Assembly: GCF_010731115.1 (NCBI RefSeq)
Contig: NZ_AP022616.1
Coordinates: 186,001-250,000, forward strand
Length of the DNA stretch: 64,000 nucleotides
DNA from: Mycolicibacterium phocaicum
GTDB lineage: Bacteria > Actinomycetota > Actinomycetes > Mycobacteriales > Mycobacteriaceae
Direction: 5' to 3'
A program made the translations under genes and the position numbers. This document shows, piece after piece, positions 1 through 7,522 of the stretch (position 1 is its first letter; every line of letters begins with the position of its first letter). The notes under the pieces were generated by a model. The model was not told the origin of the DNA. It worked only from the letters and a program-made list of their open reading frames with translations, and did no database searches.

Positions 1-1830
1 CCGCTGATGCGTTCGGCTGTCTACCGTGCGGCCGATGTGAACCAGCGCCGATCGGTCCACCGGGCGCTGGCCGAGGCCACGGATCCACGGCACGACCCCG
101 ACCGGCGCGTCTGGCATTTCGCCCACGCGGCAGCGGGGCCCGACGACACGGTGGCCGCGGATCTGGAGCGATCCGCCGGACGGGCCCAGCGCAAGGGCGG
201 CGTCGCCGCGGCAGCGGCCTTCCTGGAACGCGCGACGGTGCTGACCGCGGACCCGGCCCTGCGTGCGGCCCGGGCGCTTGCGGCGGCACAGGCCAAACGC
301 GACGCGGCGGCACCGGCGGCGGCGTACGAACTCCTGGCGATCGCCGAACTCGGTCCGCTGACGAAACTGCAACGGGCACAAGTGGATCGGTTGCGGGCCC
401 AGATGCAGTTCGCCCGCAGTCGAGGCGGCGGGCCGGGCGTGCCTCCGCTGAGCGATGCCGTGCAGAAGCTGCTTGCCGCGGCCAGAGATCTCGAGACGCT
501 CGATGACGGACTTGCCCGCGAGACATATCTCGAGGCGCTCGCCGCCGCCATGTACGCCGGGCGGCTGAGCCGGCCCGACACGCTGCCGGAGGTGGCCGCG
601 GCCGCGGCCGCTGCCCTCGGCGATGCGGCGGAGTTGCACCGGCCGGTGGATCTGTTGCTGAGCGGCGTGGCGAGCCGGATCGTCACCGGTGGTGGTACCG
701 AACAGATGCGCACCGCGCTGGAGCTCATCTGCCGGCACGCGCAGGACGCCGACGGGCAATTCCTGCGGTGGATGCCGTTGGGGCTGGCCATCGTTCAGGA
801 ATCGGCCGTCGGCGAGATTTGGGACGACGGCATCCACCGGCTGCTGGCCACCGCCGCGATCCGCCAGGCGCGCGACGCCGGTGCATTGGCCGTGCTTCCG
901 TCCGCACTGGCCTTCGGTGCCGGAGTGCATCTGCTTGCCGGCGAATTCGACACGGCGGCAGCGCTTATCGCCGAGGCCGCCGTGATCTCGGCGGCGACCG
1001 ACTACGCCCCGTTGCGGTACCACTCGCTGTCGCTGGCGGCGTTTCGTGGGGTCGCGGGTGACGCGGTGTCCATCATCGAGTCGGCAGCGGCCGACGCGGC
1101 GGCACGCGGCGAAGGCCGGGTGCTCGGCGTCACGGGGTTTCTTTCGGCTGTGCTCTACAACGGACTCGGGCGCTACGCGGAAGCCTTCGCCGCGGCCAGG
1201 AACTGTTGCGAGTACGACGATCTGGGCTTCTACAGCTGGGGTCTGGTTGAGCTCGCCGAAGCCGCATCACGCATCGGGGACAAGGAAACCGGGGGGTGGG
1301 CCGCGCAGCGGCTGGCTGCTCGTGCGGGTACCAGCGGCACCGACTGGGGGCTGGGTGCACTCGCCTACGTACGTGCCCTGGTTGCGGAGGACGAGGACGC
1401 AGATGCCCTGTACGCCGAGGCCATCGAACGGCTCGGGCGCACCGGTGTCGTCTTCCTCCTGGCCCGGGCTCATCTGTGTTACGGAGAATGGCTGCGCCGC
1501 TTGAATCGTCGCGTGGCAGCGCGGGAGCACCTCGGCACGGCATTCGAGATGTTCAACCGCATGGGGGCCGAGGCGTTCGCGGAGCGGACCCGCCGCGAGC
1601 TGATCGCGGCCGGCAAGAAGGTCCGCAAGGAGCCGGTCAGTTCCGGTGACGAGCTGACGACGCAGGAGGCCCAGATCGCCGAACTTGCCGCCGGCGGTCT
1701 GACCAACCAGGAGATCGGTGCGCAGCTGTTCATCAGCACGCACACCGTGGAATGGCATCTGCGCAAGGTCTTCGTCAAGCTCGGCATCACGTCGCGGCGA
1801 CAGCTGCGCACGCTCTTCCCCTCAAGCTGA
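1..1830 (+). CDS. Large LuxR-family transcriptional regulator, C-terminal part
   Basis: The reading frame is open from the first base, so the gene begins upstream of the window. About 609 residues are visible. Most of it is an alanine-rich helical repeat region of the kind found in MalT/LAL-type regulators. The last ~60 residues form a LuxR HTH, recognisable by TNQEIGAQLFISTHTVEWHLRKVF and the following KLGITSR. In this family an N-terminal ATPase domain is usual; if present here it lies outside the window. The protein should be a cytoplasmic DNA-binding regulator. It ends only 11 nt before a repeated upstream element (1842), so it may regulate the island that follows; that is inference. Ligand unknown. 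Confidence 0.85.
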   Translation, partial: PLMRSAVYRAADVNQRRSVHRALAEATDPRHDPDRRVWHFAHAAAGPDDTVAADLERSAGRAQRKGGVAAAAAFLERATVLTADPALRAARALAAAQAKRDAAAPAAAYELLAIAELGPLTKLQRAQVDRLRAQMQFARSRGGGPGVPPLSDAVQKLLAAARDLETLDDGLARETYLEALAAAMYAGRLSRPDTLPEVAAAAAAALGDAAELHRPVDLLLSGVASRIVTGGGTEQMRTALELICRHAQDADGQFLRWMPLGLAIVQESAVGEIWDDGIHRLLATAAIRQARDAGALAVLPSALAFGAGVHLLAGEFDTAAALIAEAAVISAATDYAPLRYHSLSLAAFRGVAGDAVSIIESAAADAAARGEGRVLGVTGFLSAVLYNGLGRYAEAFAAARNCCEYDDLGFYSWGLVELAEAASRIGDKETGGWAAQRLAARAGTSGTDWGLGALAYVRALVAEDEDADALYAEAIERLGRTGVVFLLARAHLCYGEWLRRLNRRVAAREHLGTAFEMFNRMGAEAFAERTRRELIAAGKKVRKEPVSSGDELTTQEAQIAELAAGGLTNQEIGAQLFISTHTVEWHLRKVFVKLGITSRRQLRTLFPSS

Positions 1831-1841
1831 ACTGGACCACG

Positions 1842-1890
1842 GACCACGAACTTCCAAGGGTCCGCCGCGGTGCGCGATCGGTCATGCTGA
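1842..1890 (+). promoter_or_regulatory. Bipartite conserved upstream element, copy A
   Basis: Left box (GACCACGAACTTCCAAGGGT, then CC) starts at 1842. Right box ATGCTGA starts 42 nt later at 1884. The same two boxes at the same distance recur at 4644 and 5501. Consensus left box is GACYACGRACTTYCAARGGT; right box is AKGCTGR. This copy ends 38 nt upstream of the GTG at 1929. An 11-bp palindrome CCCTTGAAGGG, which may serve as the ribosome-binding region, lies between. It is probably a promoter or operator; the cognate factor is inferred to be the ECF sigma factor at 4745 or the LuxR protein. Confidence 0.6.
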
Positions 1891-1928
1891 GCGCATTCCG
1901 CGAAAACCCTTGAAGGGAAAAGATTTCT

Positions 1929-2837
1929 GTGTCCCGCATCCTGTTGCAGACGACGATCACCGAGTGCGCCGACGATTGGGATGTCAGCCGGTTTTCGATG
2001 TTGGCGGACGAACTGAGGGCGTGTGGTCATCACGTGACCGCACGGAACCGGTCGTGCCTTGCCGACGACCCGGTGCTGAGCCGGCTGGACGCGCTCGATT
2101 TCGACCAGGTGTGGCTGCTGGCGGTCGACGTCGGTAACGGGCTGACGGCGGCCGACGCCGACGGCATCCGGCGGTTTCGCGAGCGCGGTGGTGGCGTACT
2201 CACCGCACGCGATCACCAGGACCTCGGGTGTTGCCTGAACCGCCTCGGATTCCTCGGTGTGGTCAACGAATTCCACGACCCGACCCTCGATCCCGGCGAC
2301 CTGTGCGACGACCAGGACAACCCGGACATCTCCTGGCCCAACTACCACTCCGGAGCCAACGGCGATTATCAGCCGGTGCTGGTCGACGGCGAGCCGCACG
2401 AACTGCTGCGGACGAACCGCACAGCCAGCGGGCACATCGAATGGTTCCCCGCGCATCCGCACGAGGGCCTGGTGTCCGCGAAAGGTCCGCTCGTCCAGGC
2501 TATTGCGACGGGTCGCAGCACCGCGACCGGCCGGCATTTCAATCTTGCCGTCGTGATCGACGGTGAACGGTCGCCGGACGGCCGGCCGATGGGCCGCGCG
2601 ATCGCCGAGTCGACCTTCCATCACTTTGCCGACTACAACTGGGATCTCGCCGCGGGTGCACCGTCGTTCGTGTCCGATGTTCCCGGCACACAGATCAAGG
2701 ACGACCCGTCGCGACTGGCGGTCTTCAAGGACTACATCGCCAATATCGCTGCCTGGCTTCAGCCGCCGGCTGCAGGTACTGCGACGAAGAGTGTCAAACC
2801 GATGATCCGATCTGGATCAAGTGAGGAGCAACAATGA
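1929..2837 (+). CDS. Hypothetical protein, possible class I amidotransferase-like (ThuA-like) fold
   Basis: GTG start after an AAGGGAAAA stretch; 302 residues. No signal peptide or membrane segment is apparent. The alternation of hydrophobic strands (ILLQTTI, QVWLLAVDVG, GGVLTARDH) and the sequence FRERGGGVLTARDHQ resemble the nucleotide-free alpha/beta core of ThuA or class I GATase-like proteins, but I see no certain catalytic triad and do not assign a reaction. The last codons overlap the start of the following SDR gene (ATGA at 2834), so the two are probably co-translated. Expression is likely driven from the bipartite element at 1842. Confidence 0.75.
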   Translation: MSRILLQTTITECADDWDVSRFSMLADELRACGHHVTARNRSCLADDPVLSRLDALDFDQVWLLAVDVGNGLTAADADGIRRFRERGGGVLTARDHQDLGCCLNRLGFLGVVNEFHDPTLDPGDLCDDQDNPDISWPNYHSGANGDYQPVLVDGEPHELLRTNRTASGHIEWFPAHPHEGLVSAKGPLVQAIATGRSTATGRHFNLAVVIDGERSPDGRPMGRAIAESTFHHFADYNWDLAAGAPSFVSDVPGTQIKDDPSRLAVFKDYIANIAAWLQPPAAGTATKSVKPMIRSGSSEEQQ

Positions 2838-3553
2838 CGGAACTGACCGGACTCACCGCGCTCGTGACCGGGGGAACCGCGGGCATCGGGTTCGAGACCG
2901 CGCGGCTGCTGGCCGTCGAAGGCGCTACGGTGATCATCACCGGACGCTCGGCCGCCCGCGGTGCCGCGGCGGCCGCCGAACTCGGGGTGCGGTTCATCGC
3001 CGCCGATCTCGCCGACCTGGAATCCGTGAAATCCCTTGCCCCGCAATGCGGTGACGTCGACATCGTCGTCAACAACGCCGCCAGCTTTCCGGGGGCGCTC
3101 ACCGTGGAGCAGGACGTCGCGTCGTTCGAGTCGACGTTCGACACCAACGTGCGCGGCGCCTACTTCCTGGTGGCGGCACTGGTACCGGGCATGCTGCGCC
3201 GCGGACGCGGGAGCATCGTCAACGTCACCTCCATGGTGGCGTTCAAAGGGGTGCCGGGGGCGTCCAGTTACAGCGCCTCCAGGGCGGCGCTGGAATCGTT
3301 GACCCGCACGTGGGCAACTGAATTCGGGCCGAGCGGGGTTCGCGTCAACAGCGTCGCGCCGGGGCCGACGGCGACGCAGGGTGTGGTGGCCGAGTGGGGT
3401 GACACCAATGATGAACTCGGTCGTGCGCTGCCGCTGGGCCGCACCGCACAGCCGGCAGAGATCGCGCAGGCGGTGCTGTTCCTGGCGTCGCCGCGATCGA
3501 GTTTCATCACCGGCTCGACGTTGCACGCCGACGGCGGCGGCGCGGCGGCCTGA
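2834..3553 (+). CDS. Short-chain dehydrogenase/reductase (SDR)
   Basis: 239 residues, the classical SDR length. The nucleotide-binding motif TGGTAGIG is near residue 12, the NNAA motif near residue 81, and the active-site region SYSASRAALESL near residue 150. The catalytic pattern is therefore Y-S-A-S-R: the usual lysine of YxxxK is arginine, which is unusual and could lower or change activity. The C-terminal LFLASPRSSFITGSTLHADGG is typical of oxidoreductases of the FabG/glucose dehydrogenase type. Its start overlaps the preceding gene by ATGA, and the ribosome-binding block TGAGGAGCAAC is identical to that of the cupin gene at 5589. Substrate unknown. Confidence 0.88.
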   Translation: MTELTGLTALVTGGTAGIGFETARLLAVEGATVIITGRSAARGAAAAAELGVRFIAADLADLESVKSLAPQCGDVDIVVNNAASFPGALTVEQDVASFESTFDTNVRGAYFLVAALVPGMLRRGRGSIVNVTSMVAFKGVPGASSYSASRAALESLTRTWATEFGPSGVRVNSVAPGPTATQGVVAEWGDTNDELGRALPLGRTAQPAEIAQAVLFLASPRSSFITGSTLHADGGGAAA

Positions 3554-3573
3554 ACGCACCGAAGCACGCCGAA

Positions 3574-3606
3574 AACGGCCCCCGGACAACATGTCCGGGG
3601 GCCGTT
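3574..3606. terminator. Bidirectional hairpin terminator
   Basis: Perfect 14-bp stem (AACGGCCCCCGGAC and its complement) with a 5-nt loop AACAT. It lies between the stop codons of two convergent genes (3553 on + and 3621 on -). The stem ends in TT on one side and begins AA on the other, so it can act on both strands. Confidence 0.85.
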
Positions 3607-3620
3607 CTCGTGGTCAGCGG

Positions 3621-4535
3621 TCAGTAGTCCCAGGACGCAGGCACACACCGGAAGGTGTCGCCGGTCGCCGCCACGTGGCACACCGATGGGAACGGCAGGT
3701 GTGTGGCGACCAGGGCCGATCGGGTCGCCGCGACCTCCCGCAGCAGGCCGCCGCGGACGCGGGCCGCTTCCACCGGGTCGTGCTCGAAGCCGTTCTGCCA
3801 CTCGGGGTTGTCGAACCCGGGAGCGAACACGGCATCGCCGGCGAACATCAGCTTCTCGCCGCGGGACTCCAGCCGGACCACACTGTGGCCGGGCGTGTGA
3901 CCGCCGGTGCGGGAGATGAGCACGCCCGGTGCGATTTCGTAGTCCGCCTCGAAAGTCCGCAGTTGGCCACGGTATTCGTTCAGGAACTGCGTAGCAACCC
4001 GCTTCAGCACGTCCGGAATGGGCTGCGGCATGACCGTGCGCGAGAAGTCCGGTGCCTCCCAGAACTCGGCTTCGGCGGTGGCGGCGTGCACCCGCAGATC
4101 GGGCCGCAGCCGGTCCTTGACCCCGTCGGTGATCAGCCCACCGACATGATCCATGTGCATGTGGGTCAGCACGACGTCGGTCACGGACCCGAGGTCGACG
4201 CCGGCAGCCTCGAGGCGATGGATGGTCTGGCCGGCACGGGGGAAGTCCGGGAACTCCAGGCCCAGCCCCGCGTCGACCAGGATGGTCCGGTCCCCGCTCC
4301 GGACGACGACCACGTTCAGCGGCCAGTCGATGATCTCCGGCGGCAGGAAGTTGTCGTTCAACCAGCCCGCCAGGTCGGCCGGAGGGGTGGTGGTGGCCAG
4401 CGTCGATGCGGTGATCGGCAGGACGCCGTCGCTGATCACCAGTACCTCGATGTCGCCGACCTGCACCGCGTAGCGCGACGGCACCAATTCGTCGAGCCCT
4501 GTCTGACCGAGGTGGGAAATGTTGTCCACGCTCAC
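3621..4535 (-). CDS. Metallo-beta-lactamase-fold hydrolase
   Basis: 304 residues from the GTG at 4535, chosen because AGAAGGAG sits just upstream; longer in-frame extensions lack a ribosome-binding site. The metal-binding motif HMHMDH is near residue 125, GGHTPGHS near 213, FAGDAV near 230, and a late histidine in VATHLPFP. This is the dinuclear-metal hydrolase set of glyoxalase II, lactonase and quorum-quenching families. No signal peptide. It is transcribed divergently from the ECF sigma gene, and the intergenic region contains element copy B. Substrate cannot be told from sequence alone; lactone or thioester hydrolysis is plausible. Confidence 0.88.
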   Translation of the reverse strand: MSVDNISHLGQTGLDELVPSRYAVQVGDIEVLVISDGVLPITASTLATTTPPADLAGWLNDNFLPPEIIDWPLNVVVVRSGDRTILVDAGLGLEFPDFPRAGQTIHRLEAAGVDLGSVTDVVLTHMHMDHVGGLITDGVKDRLRPDLRVHAATAEAEFWEAPDFSRTVMPQPIPDVLKRVATQFLNEYRGQLRTFEADYEIAPGVLISRTGGHTPGHSVVRLESRGEKLMFAGDAVFAPGFDNPEWQNGFEHDPVEAARVRGGLLREVAATRSALVATHLPFPSVCHVAATGDTFRCVPASWDY

Positions 4536-4643
4536 GTTGTCTCCTTCTGGTCGTTCGGCAGTGGATTTGCCCCTGCGCAGGGTTGAACGCGCACCGATCA
4601 GCGAAGTCATCCATGCCGTCACACACCACGGATTCATGTTTTC

Positions 4644-4692
4644 GACTACGGACTTTCAAAGGTCTCCTGCGGCCGCCGTGCGACGAGGCTGG
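4644..4692 (+). promoter_or_regulatory. Bipartite conserved upstream element, copy B
   Basis: Left box GACTACGGACTTTCAAAGGT at 4644, right box AGGCTGG at 4686, with the same 42-nt offset as the copies at 1842 and 5501. It precedes the GTG of the ECF sigma gene (4745) by about 50 nt, suggesting autoregulation. The divergent lactamase gene starts at 4535 and could share the region. Confidence 0.6.
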
Positions 4693-4744
4693 ATGCGGCG
4701 GGACGAGATCACCGCCACCGGTTGAGCGAGGGGAGGCTTCGATC

Positions 4745-5308
4745 GTGACGGCAGCGCCGGTGCCGGACTCCGAACTTGCTGCCCGGTTCGTCATCGAGGC
4801 CGTCCCGCTGCTCGACGCTCTGGGCCGCGGTGCCCGCCGGCTGACGCGCTGTGAGGCTGACGCCGAAGATCTGTTGCAGGACACGCTGTTACACGCGTTT
4901 CAGGGCTTCGCGTCGTTCCGCCAGGGCACCAATCTGAACGCGTGGCTCTTCCGAATTCTGCACAACCGGTGGATCAGCAGGCATCGCTATCGGGAAGCTC
5001 GCCCGTCCGAGGTCTCACTCGAGATCATCACCGCCGGTGGCCATGAACCGTCGGCCGTCCGCCGTTCGGCCGAAGCGGAAGTGCTCGACTTCATGCCGGA
5101 CGACGACGTCGAGGCAGCTCTCGCGGAGCTGTCGGAAGGCGCCCGGATGGCGATGTTCTACGTCGGGGTCCAGGGGTACACATTTGCCGAGACCGCCGCA
5201 CTCATGGACGTGCCCATGGGCACCGTCATGTCACGGGTGTCGCGTGGGCGCAGGCAGTTGCGTGTCGCGTTGGCGCACTTGGACCATCAACCCGGTTCGG
5301 CGCGCTAG
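4745..5308 (+). CDS. ECF-type RNA polymerase sigma factor
   Basis: 187 residues from the GTG at 4745, preceded by GGGGAGG; an earlier in-frame ATG would place the conserved upstream element inside the gene. Region 2 is clear (DAEDLLQDTLLHAFQGF, then GTNLNAWLFRILHN), the linker is acidic and variable, and region 4 ends in YTFAETAALMDVPMGTVMSR followed by SRGRRQLR. The region 2 wording resembles the SigH/SigR group. No zinc-binding anti-sigma gene follows, which is unusual for that group. The upstream element it carries is repeated in front of two other local units, so it probably reads its own promoter and theirs; this is inference. Confidence 0.92.
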   Translation: MTAAPVPDSELAARFVIEAVPLLDALGRGARRLTRCEADAEDLLQDTLLHAFQGFASFRQGTNLNAWLFRILHNRWISRHRYREARPSEVSLEIITAGGHEPSAVRRSAEAEVLDFMPDDDVEAALAELSEGARMAMFYVGVQGYTFAETAALMDVPMGTVMSRVSRGRRQLRVALAHLDHQPGSAR

Positions 5309-5365
5309 CCGGCCACCCGCAGGTGCGTGCGGGCGGCGAGTTCCGCGTCGTCGACAGGGGTGAGC

Positions 5366-5494
5366 ATGTCCCAGATCGAGGGATACAGCTACGCCGAGAC
5401 TGCCGCGATTCTGGGGATTCCGCACGGCACCGTCATGTCCCGGGTGTCCCGTGGCAGGCGACGGCTGCGCGTCGCCCTGGCTCACATCTCGTGA
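5366..5494 (+). pseudogene. Orphan sigma-factor region 4.2 fragment (partial duplicate)
   Basis: 42 codons from an ATG (a GTG lies 6 nt earlier). They read IEGYSYAETAAILGIPHGTV, then MSRVSRGRRRLRVALAH, nearly the same as the C-terminal end of the sigma factor just upstream. The fragment is in the same frame as that gene, separated only by its TAG (5306-5308) and 19 sense codons. It lacks regions 2 and 4.1. It is either the relic of a second ECF gene, a partial tandem duplication, or a small free HTH protein. No clear ribosome-binding site is visible. Confidence 0.7.
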
Positions 5495-5500
5495 CCCACC

Positions 5501-5549
5501 GACTACGGACTTCCAAGGGTCCGGCGAAGCAATGTGCAGGGCAGGCTGA
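5501..5549 (+). promoter_or_regulatory. Bipartite conserved upstream element, copy C
   Basis: Left box GACTACGGACTTCCAAGGGT (then CC) at 5501, right box AGGCTGA at 5543. It contains GGAC and GTCC arms around eight bases. It lies 88 nt (box to start) from the cupin gene at 5589, matching the 87 nt of copy A to its gene. Confidence 0.6.
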
Positions 5550-5588
5550 TTGACAGGCCGTCCGTCTGAATTCAACTGAGGAGCAACG

Positions 5589-5990
5589 ATGTTCGCCACG
5601 TCCGACGACATAGCCAAAGCCATCACGACCATCCAGACCGTCACGCCGCCGTTCATTCCGGCCGACGCGCACGTGATGACGGTGATCATCGAATGGCCGC
5701 CGGGAGGGGTCGGAGCCCCGCCGCACAGGCACCCCGGCGGACCGGCGTTCGGCTATGTGCTGGAGGGGGAGATGCTCTTCGAGCTCGAAGGCGAGGCCCC
5801 ACGAGTGGTCAAGGCCGGGGAGGCGTTCTGGGAGCCCGGGGGCGACGTCATCCACTATTCGGACGGCAACAATCGCGCGGACATCCCGGTGCGCTACCTC
5901 GTCACGATGGTCTGCAACCCGGACATGCCGATGCTCGTGGTCGTCGACGACGACGAGCTCGAAGCCCGCAAGAATCGTCGAGTCCGCTGA
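5589..5990 (+). CDS. Single-domain cupin protein
   Basis: 133 residues with one cupin barrel: GAPPHRHPGGPAFGYVLEGE supplies the first metal-binding motif and KAGEAFWEPGGDVIHY the second. Start ATG after the strong block TGAGGAGCAAC. No signal peptide. Cupins of this size act as small dioxygenases, isomerases or ligand sensors; ChrR-type anti-sigma factors also carry a cupin, but the zinc-binding anti-sigma domain that precedes it in ChrR is absent here. The stop overlaps the start of the nitroreductase (TGATG). It is driven by element copy C and is probably in one operon with the next gene. Confidence 0.85.
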   Translation: MFATSDDIAKAITTIQTVTPPFIPADAHVMTVIIEWPPGGVGAPPHRHPGGPAFGYVLEGEMLFELEGEAPRVVKAGEAFWEPGGDVIHYSDGNNRADIPVRYLVTMVCNPDMPMLVVVDDDELEARKNRRVR

Positions 5991-6649
5991 TGGCCGAGTT
6001 CGGCGACGTCGTCCGGTCGCGGCGGTCGGCGCGGAAGTTCTTGCCGGACAAGGTCGTCCCGCATGAGCTGCTCGAGGAAGCTCTGACGCTGGCAGTACGA
6101 GCGCCGTCGAACTCCAACACCCAACCCTGGCACGTGTTCTTCGCTACGGGTGCGGCACGTGCCCGCCTGTCCGAAGCGCTGCTCGCCGCCGTCGAGTCGA
6201 CGCCTCCGGCGATGGACGCCGCCGGCCTGCCGCAGAGGTTCGCGCACCTGCGCCGAGACAGTGGAGCGCTGGTCTACGGCGCGATGGGAATCACTCGTGA
6301 TGATGCGGAGGGCCGCTGGGCCGCTCGGAGGCGAAACTGGGAGTTCTTCGGCGCCCCGGTTGCCGCAGTGGTGTGCATGCATCGCGATTTCGGGGACGTC
6401 GATGCACTCGGTGTGGGGATGTTCCTGCAGACCCTGCTGCTGGCGCTGGAAGAACGGGGCGTGGGCAGCTGCGTGCAGGTCTCGATTGCGTTGTACCCGG
6501 ACGTGCTGCGCGCACAGTTGGACATCCCCGAGGAACTCACCATCCTGTGCGGGATATCGATCGGCTATGCCGATCCGGGATTCCCGGCGAACAACCTGGA
6601 CATTCCGCGCAATCCACTCAACGAGAACTTCGTATTCCACGACCAATGA
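5990..6649 (+). CDS. Nitroreductase-family flavoprotein
   Basis: 219 residues. The N-terminal VVRSRRSARKFLPDKVVPHE followed by APSNSNTQPWHVFF is the FMN-binding start of the nitroreductase family. The region GVGMFLQTLLLALEERGVGS and a C-terminal SIGYADPGFPANN also match. The expected role is NAD(P)H-dependent reduction of nitro compounds, quinones or enones in the cytoplasm. The start is fixed by the one-base overlap with the cupin stop. Co-transcription with the cupin and the surrounding oxidoreductases suggests detoxification of electrophiles. Confidence 0.88.
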   Translation: MAEFGDVVRSRRSARKFLPDKVVPHELLEEALTLAVRAPSNSNTQPWHVFFATGAARARLSEALLAAVESTPPAMDAAGLPQRFAHLRRDSGALVYGAMGITRDDAEGRWAARRRNWEFFGAPVAAVVCMHRDFGDVDALGVGMFLQTLLLALEERGVGSCVQVSIALYPDVLRAQLDIPEELTILCGISIGYADPGFPANNLDIPRNPLNENFVFHDQ

Positions 6650-6712
6650 CCCGCTGCGCAGCTGTCAGAGCTGCTGCAGCACAACAGAAATCAAAGATGA
6701 AAGGGCAGTCTC

Positions 6713-7456
6713 ATGAAGATCACCGTGATAGGGGCCAGCGGCCAGATCGGCTCGAAGGTCGTCGCGCTGCTGGGCGCCGCCGGCCACGAGACCGTGGCCG
6801 CCTCCCGTGAGTCCGGTGCTGACGTGCTCACCGGAGCGGGCCTTGCCGACGCTCTTGCCGGCACCGATGTACTCGTCGACGTCGTCAACTCACCCGACTT
6901 CTCCGACGGCCCGGTGCTCGACTTCTTCACCAAGTCGGCGACGAACCTGACGACCGCCGCCAAGAACGCGGGCGTCGGCCACTACGTCGCCTTGTCCATC
7001 GTGAACTGCGACGGTCTGCCGGACAGCGGTTACATGCGGGCCAAGGTCGCCCAGGAACGCATCATCACCGGATCGGGGTTGCACTACACCATCGTGCGGG
7101 CCACGCAGTTCCATGAATTCGCCGAGGCGATCACGGCGTCGCTGGTCGTCGACGGCGTCGTGCGCGCGCCGGAAGGCCTCATCCAGCCGATGGCCGGCAA
7201 AGACGTTGCGGCCGAAGTCGCCCGCGCGGCGCAGGCCGCACCGATCGACGGGATCACCAATATCGGCGGACCCGAGAAGATGACCTTCGCCCGACTGGCC
7301 GAGCTGGCCCAGGCGCACAGTGGCAGCACCCTGCCGATCGTGGTCGACCCGGCGGCCGTCTACTTCGGCACGAAGGTCGGCGACACGGGCCTGGTCACCG
7401 GTGCTGACGCCACCATCGCCACGACCCGCCTGCAGGACTGGCTGGCGGAGCACTGA
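6713..7456 (+). CDS. NAD(P)-binding NmrA-like protein
   Basis: 247 residues. The N-terminal ITVIGASGQIGSKVVALLGA is the GxxGxxG Rossmann motif of atypical SDR/NmrA proteins. HYVALSIVNCDGLPDSGYMR followed by AKVAQERIITGSG carries the family pattern around the central strands. It may be a redox-sensing or quinone/NAD(P)H-dependent reductase. Start ATG after GAAAGGG. It lies 63 nt after the nitroreductase on the same strand and is probably the last member of this unit. Confidence 0.85.
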   Translation: MKITVIGASGQIGSKVVALLGAAGHETVAASRESGADVLTGAGLADALAGTDVLVDVVNSPDFSDGPVLDFFTKSATNLTTAAKNAGVGHYVALSIVNCDGLPDSGYMRAKVAQERIITGSGLHYTIVRATQFHEFAEAITASLVVDGVVRAPEGLIQPMAGKDVAAEVARAAQAAPIDGITNIGGPEKMTFARLAELAQAHSGSTLPIVVDPAAVYFGTKVGDTGLVTGADATIATTRLQDWLAEH

Positions 7457-7498
7457 TCGCTTGCCGCCGCCGCGGCGCGAAAGGTCCTTGCCAGAAAC

Positions 7499-7512
7499 TG
7501 AAACGTGTTCCA
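7499..7512. promoter_or_regulatory. KstR-like operator
   Basis: TGAAACGTGTTCCA fits the KstR (TetR family) motif TNNAACNNGTTNNA, known in mycobacteria for sterol-catabolism genes. It overlaps the GTG at 7505 and ends 10 nt before the ATG at 7523. It may control the monooxygenase/aldehyde dehydrogenase operon. A single short match; another TetR protein could bind it. Confidence 0.45.
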
Positions 7513-7522
7513 ATATGCATCG

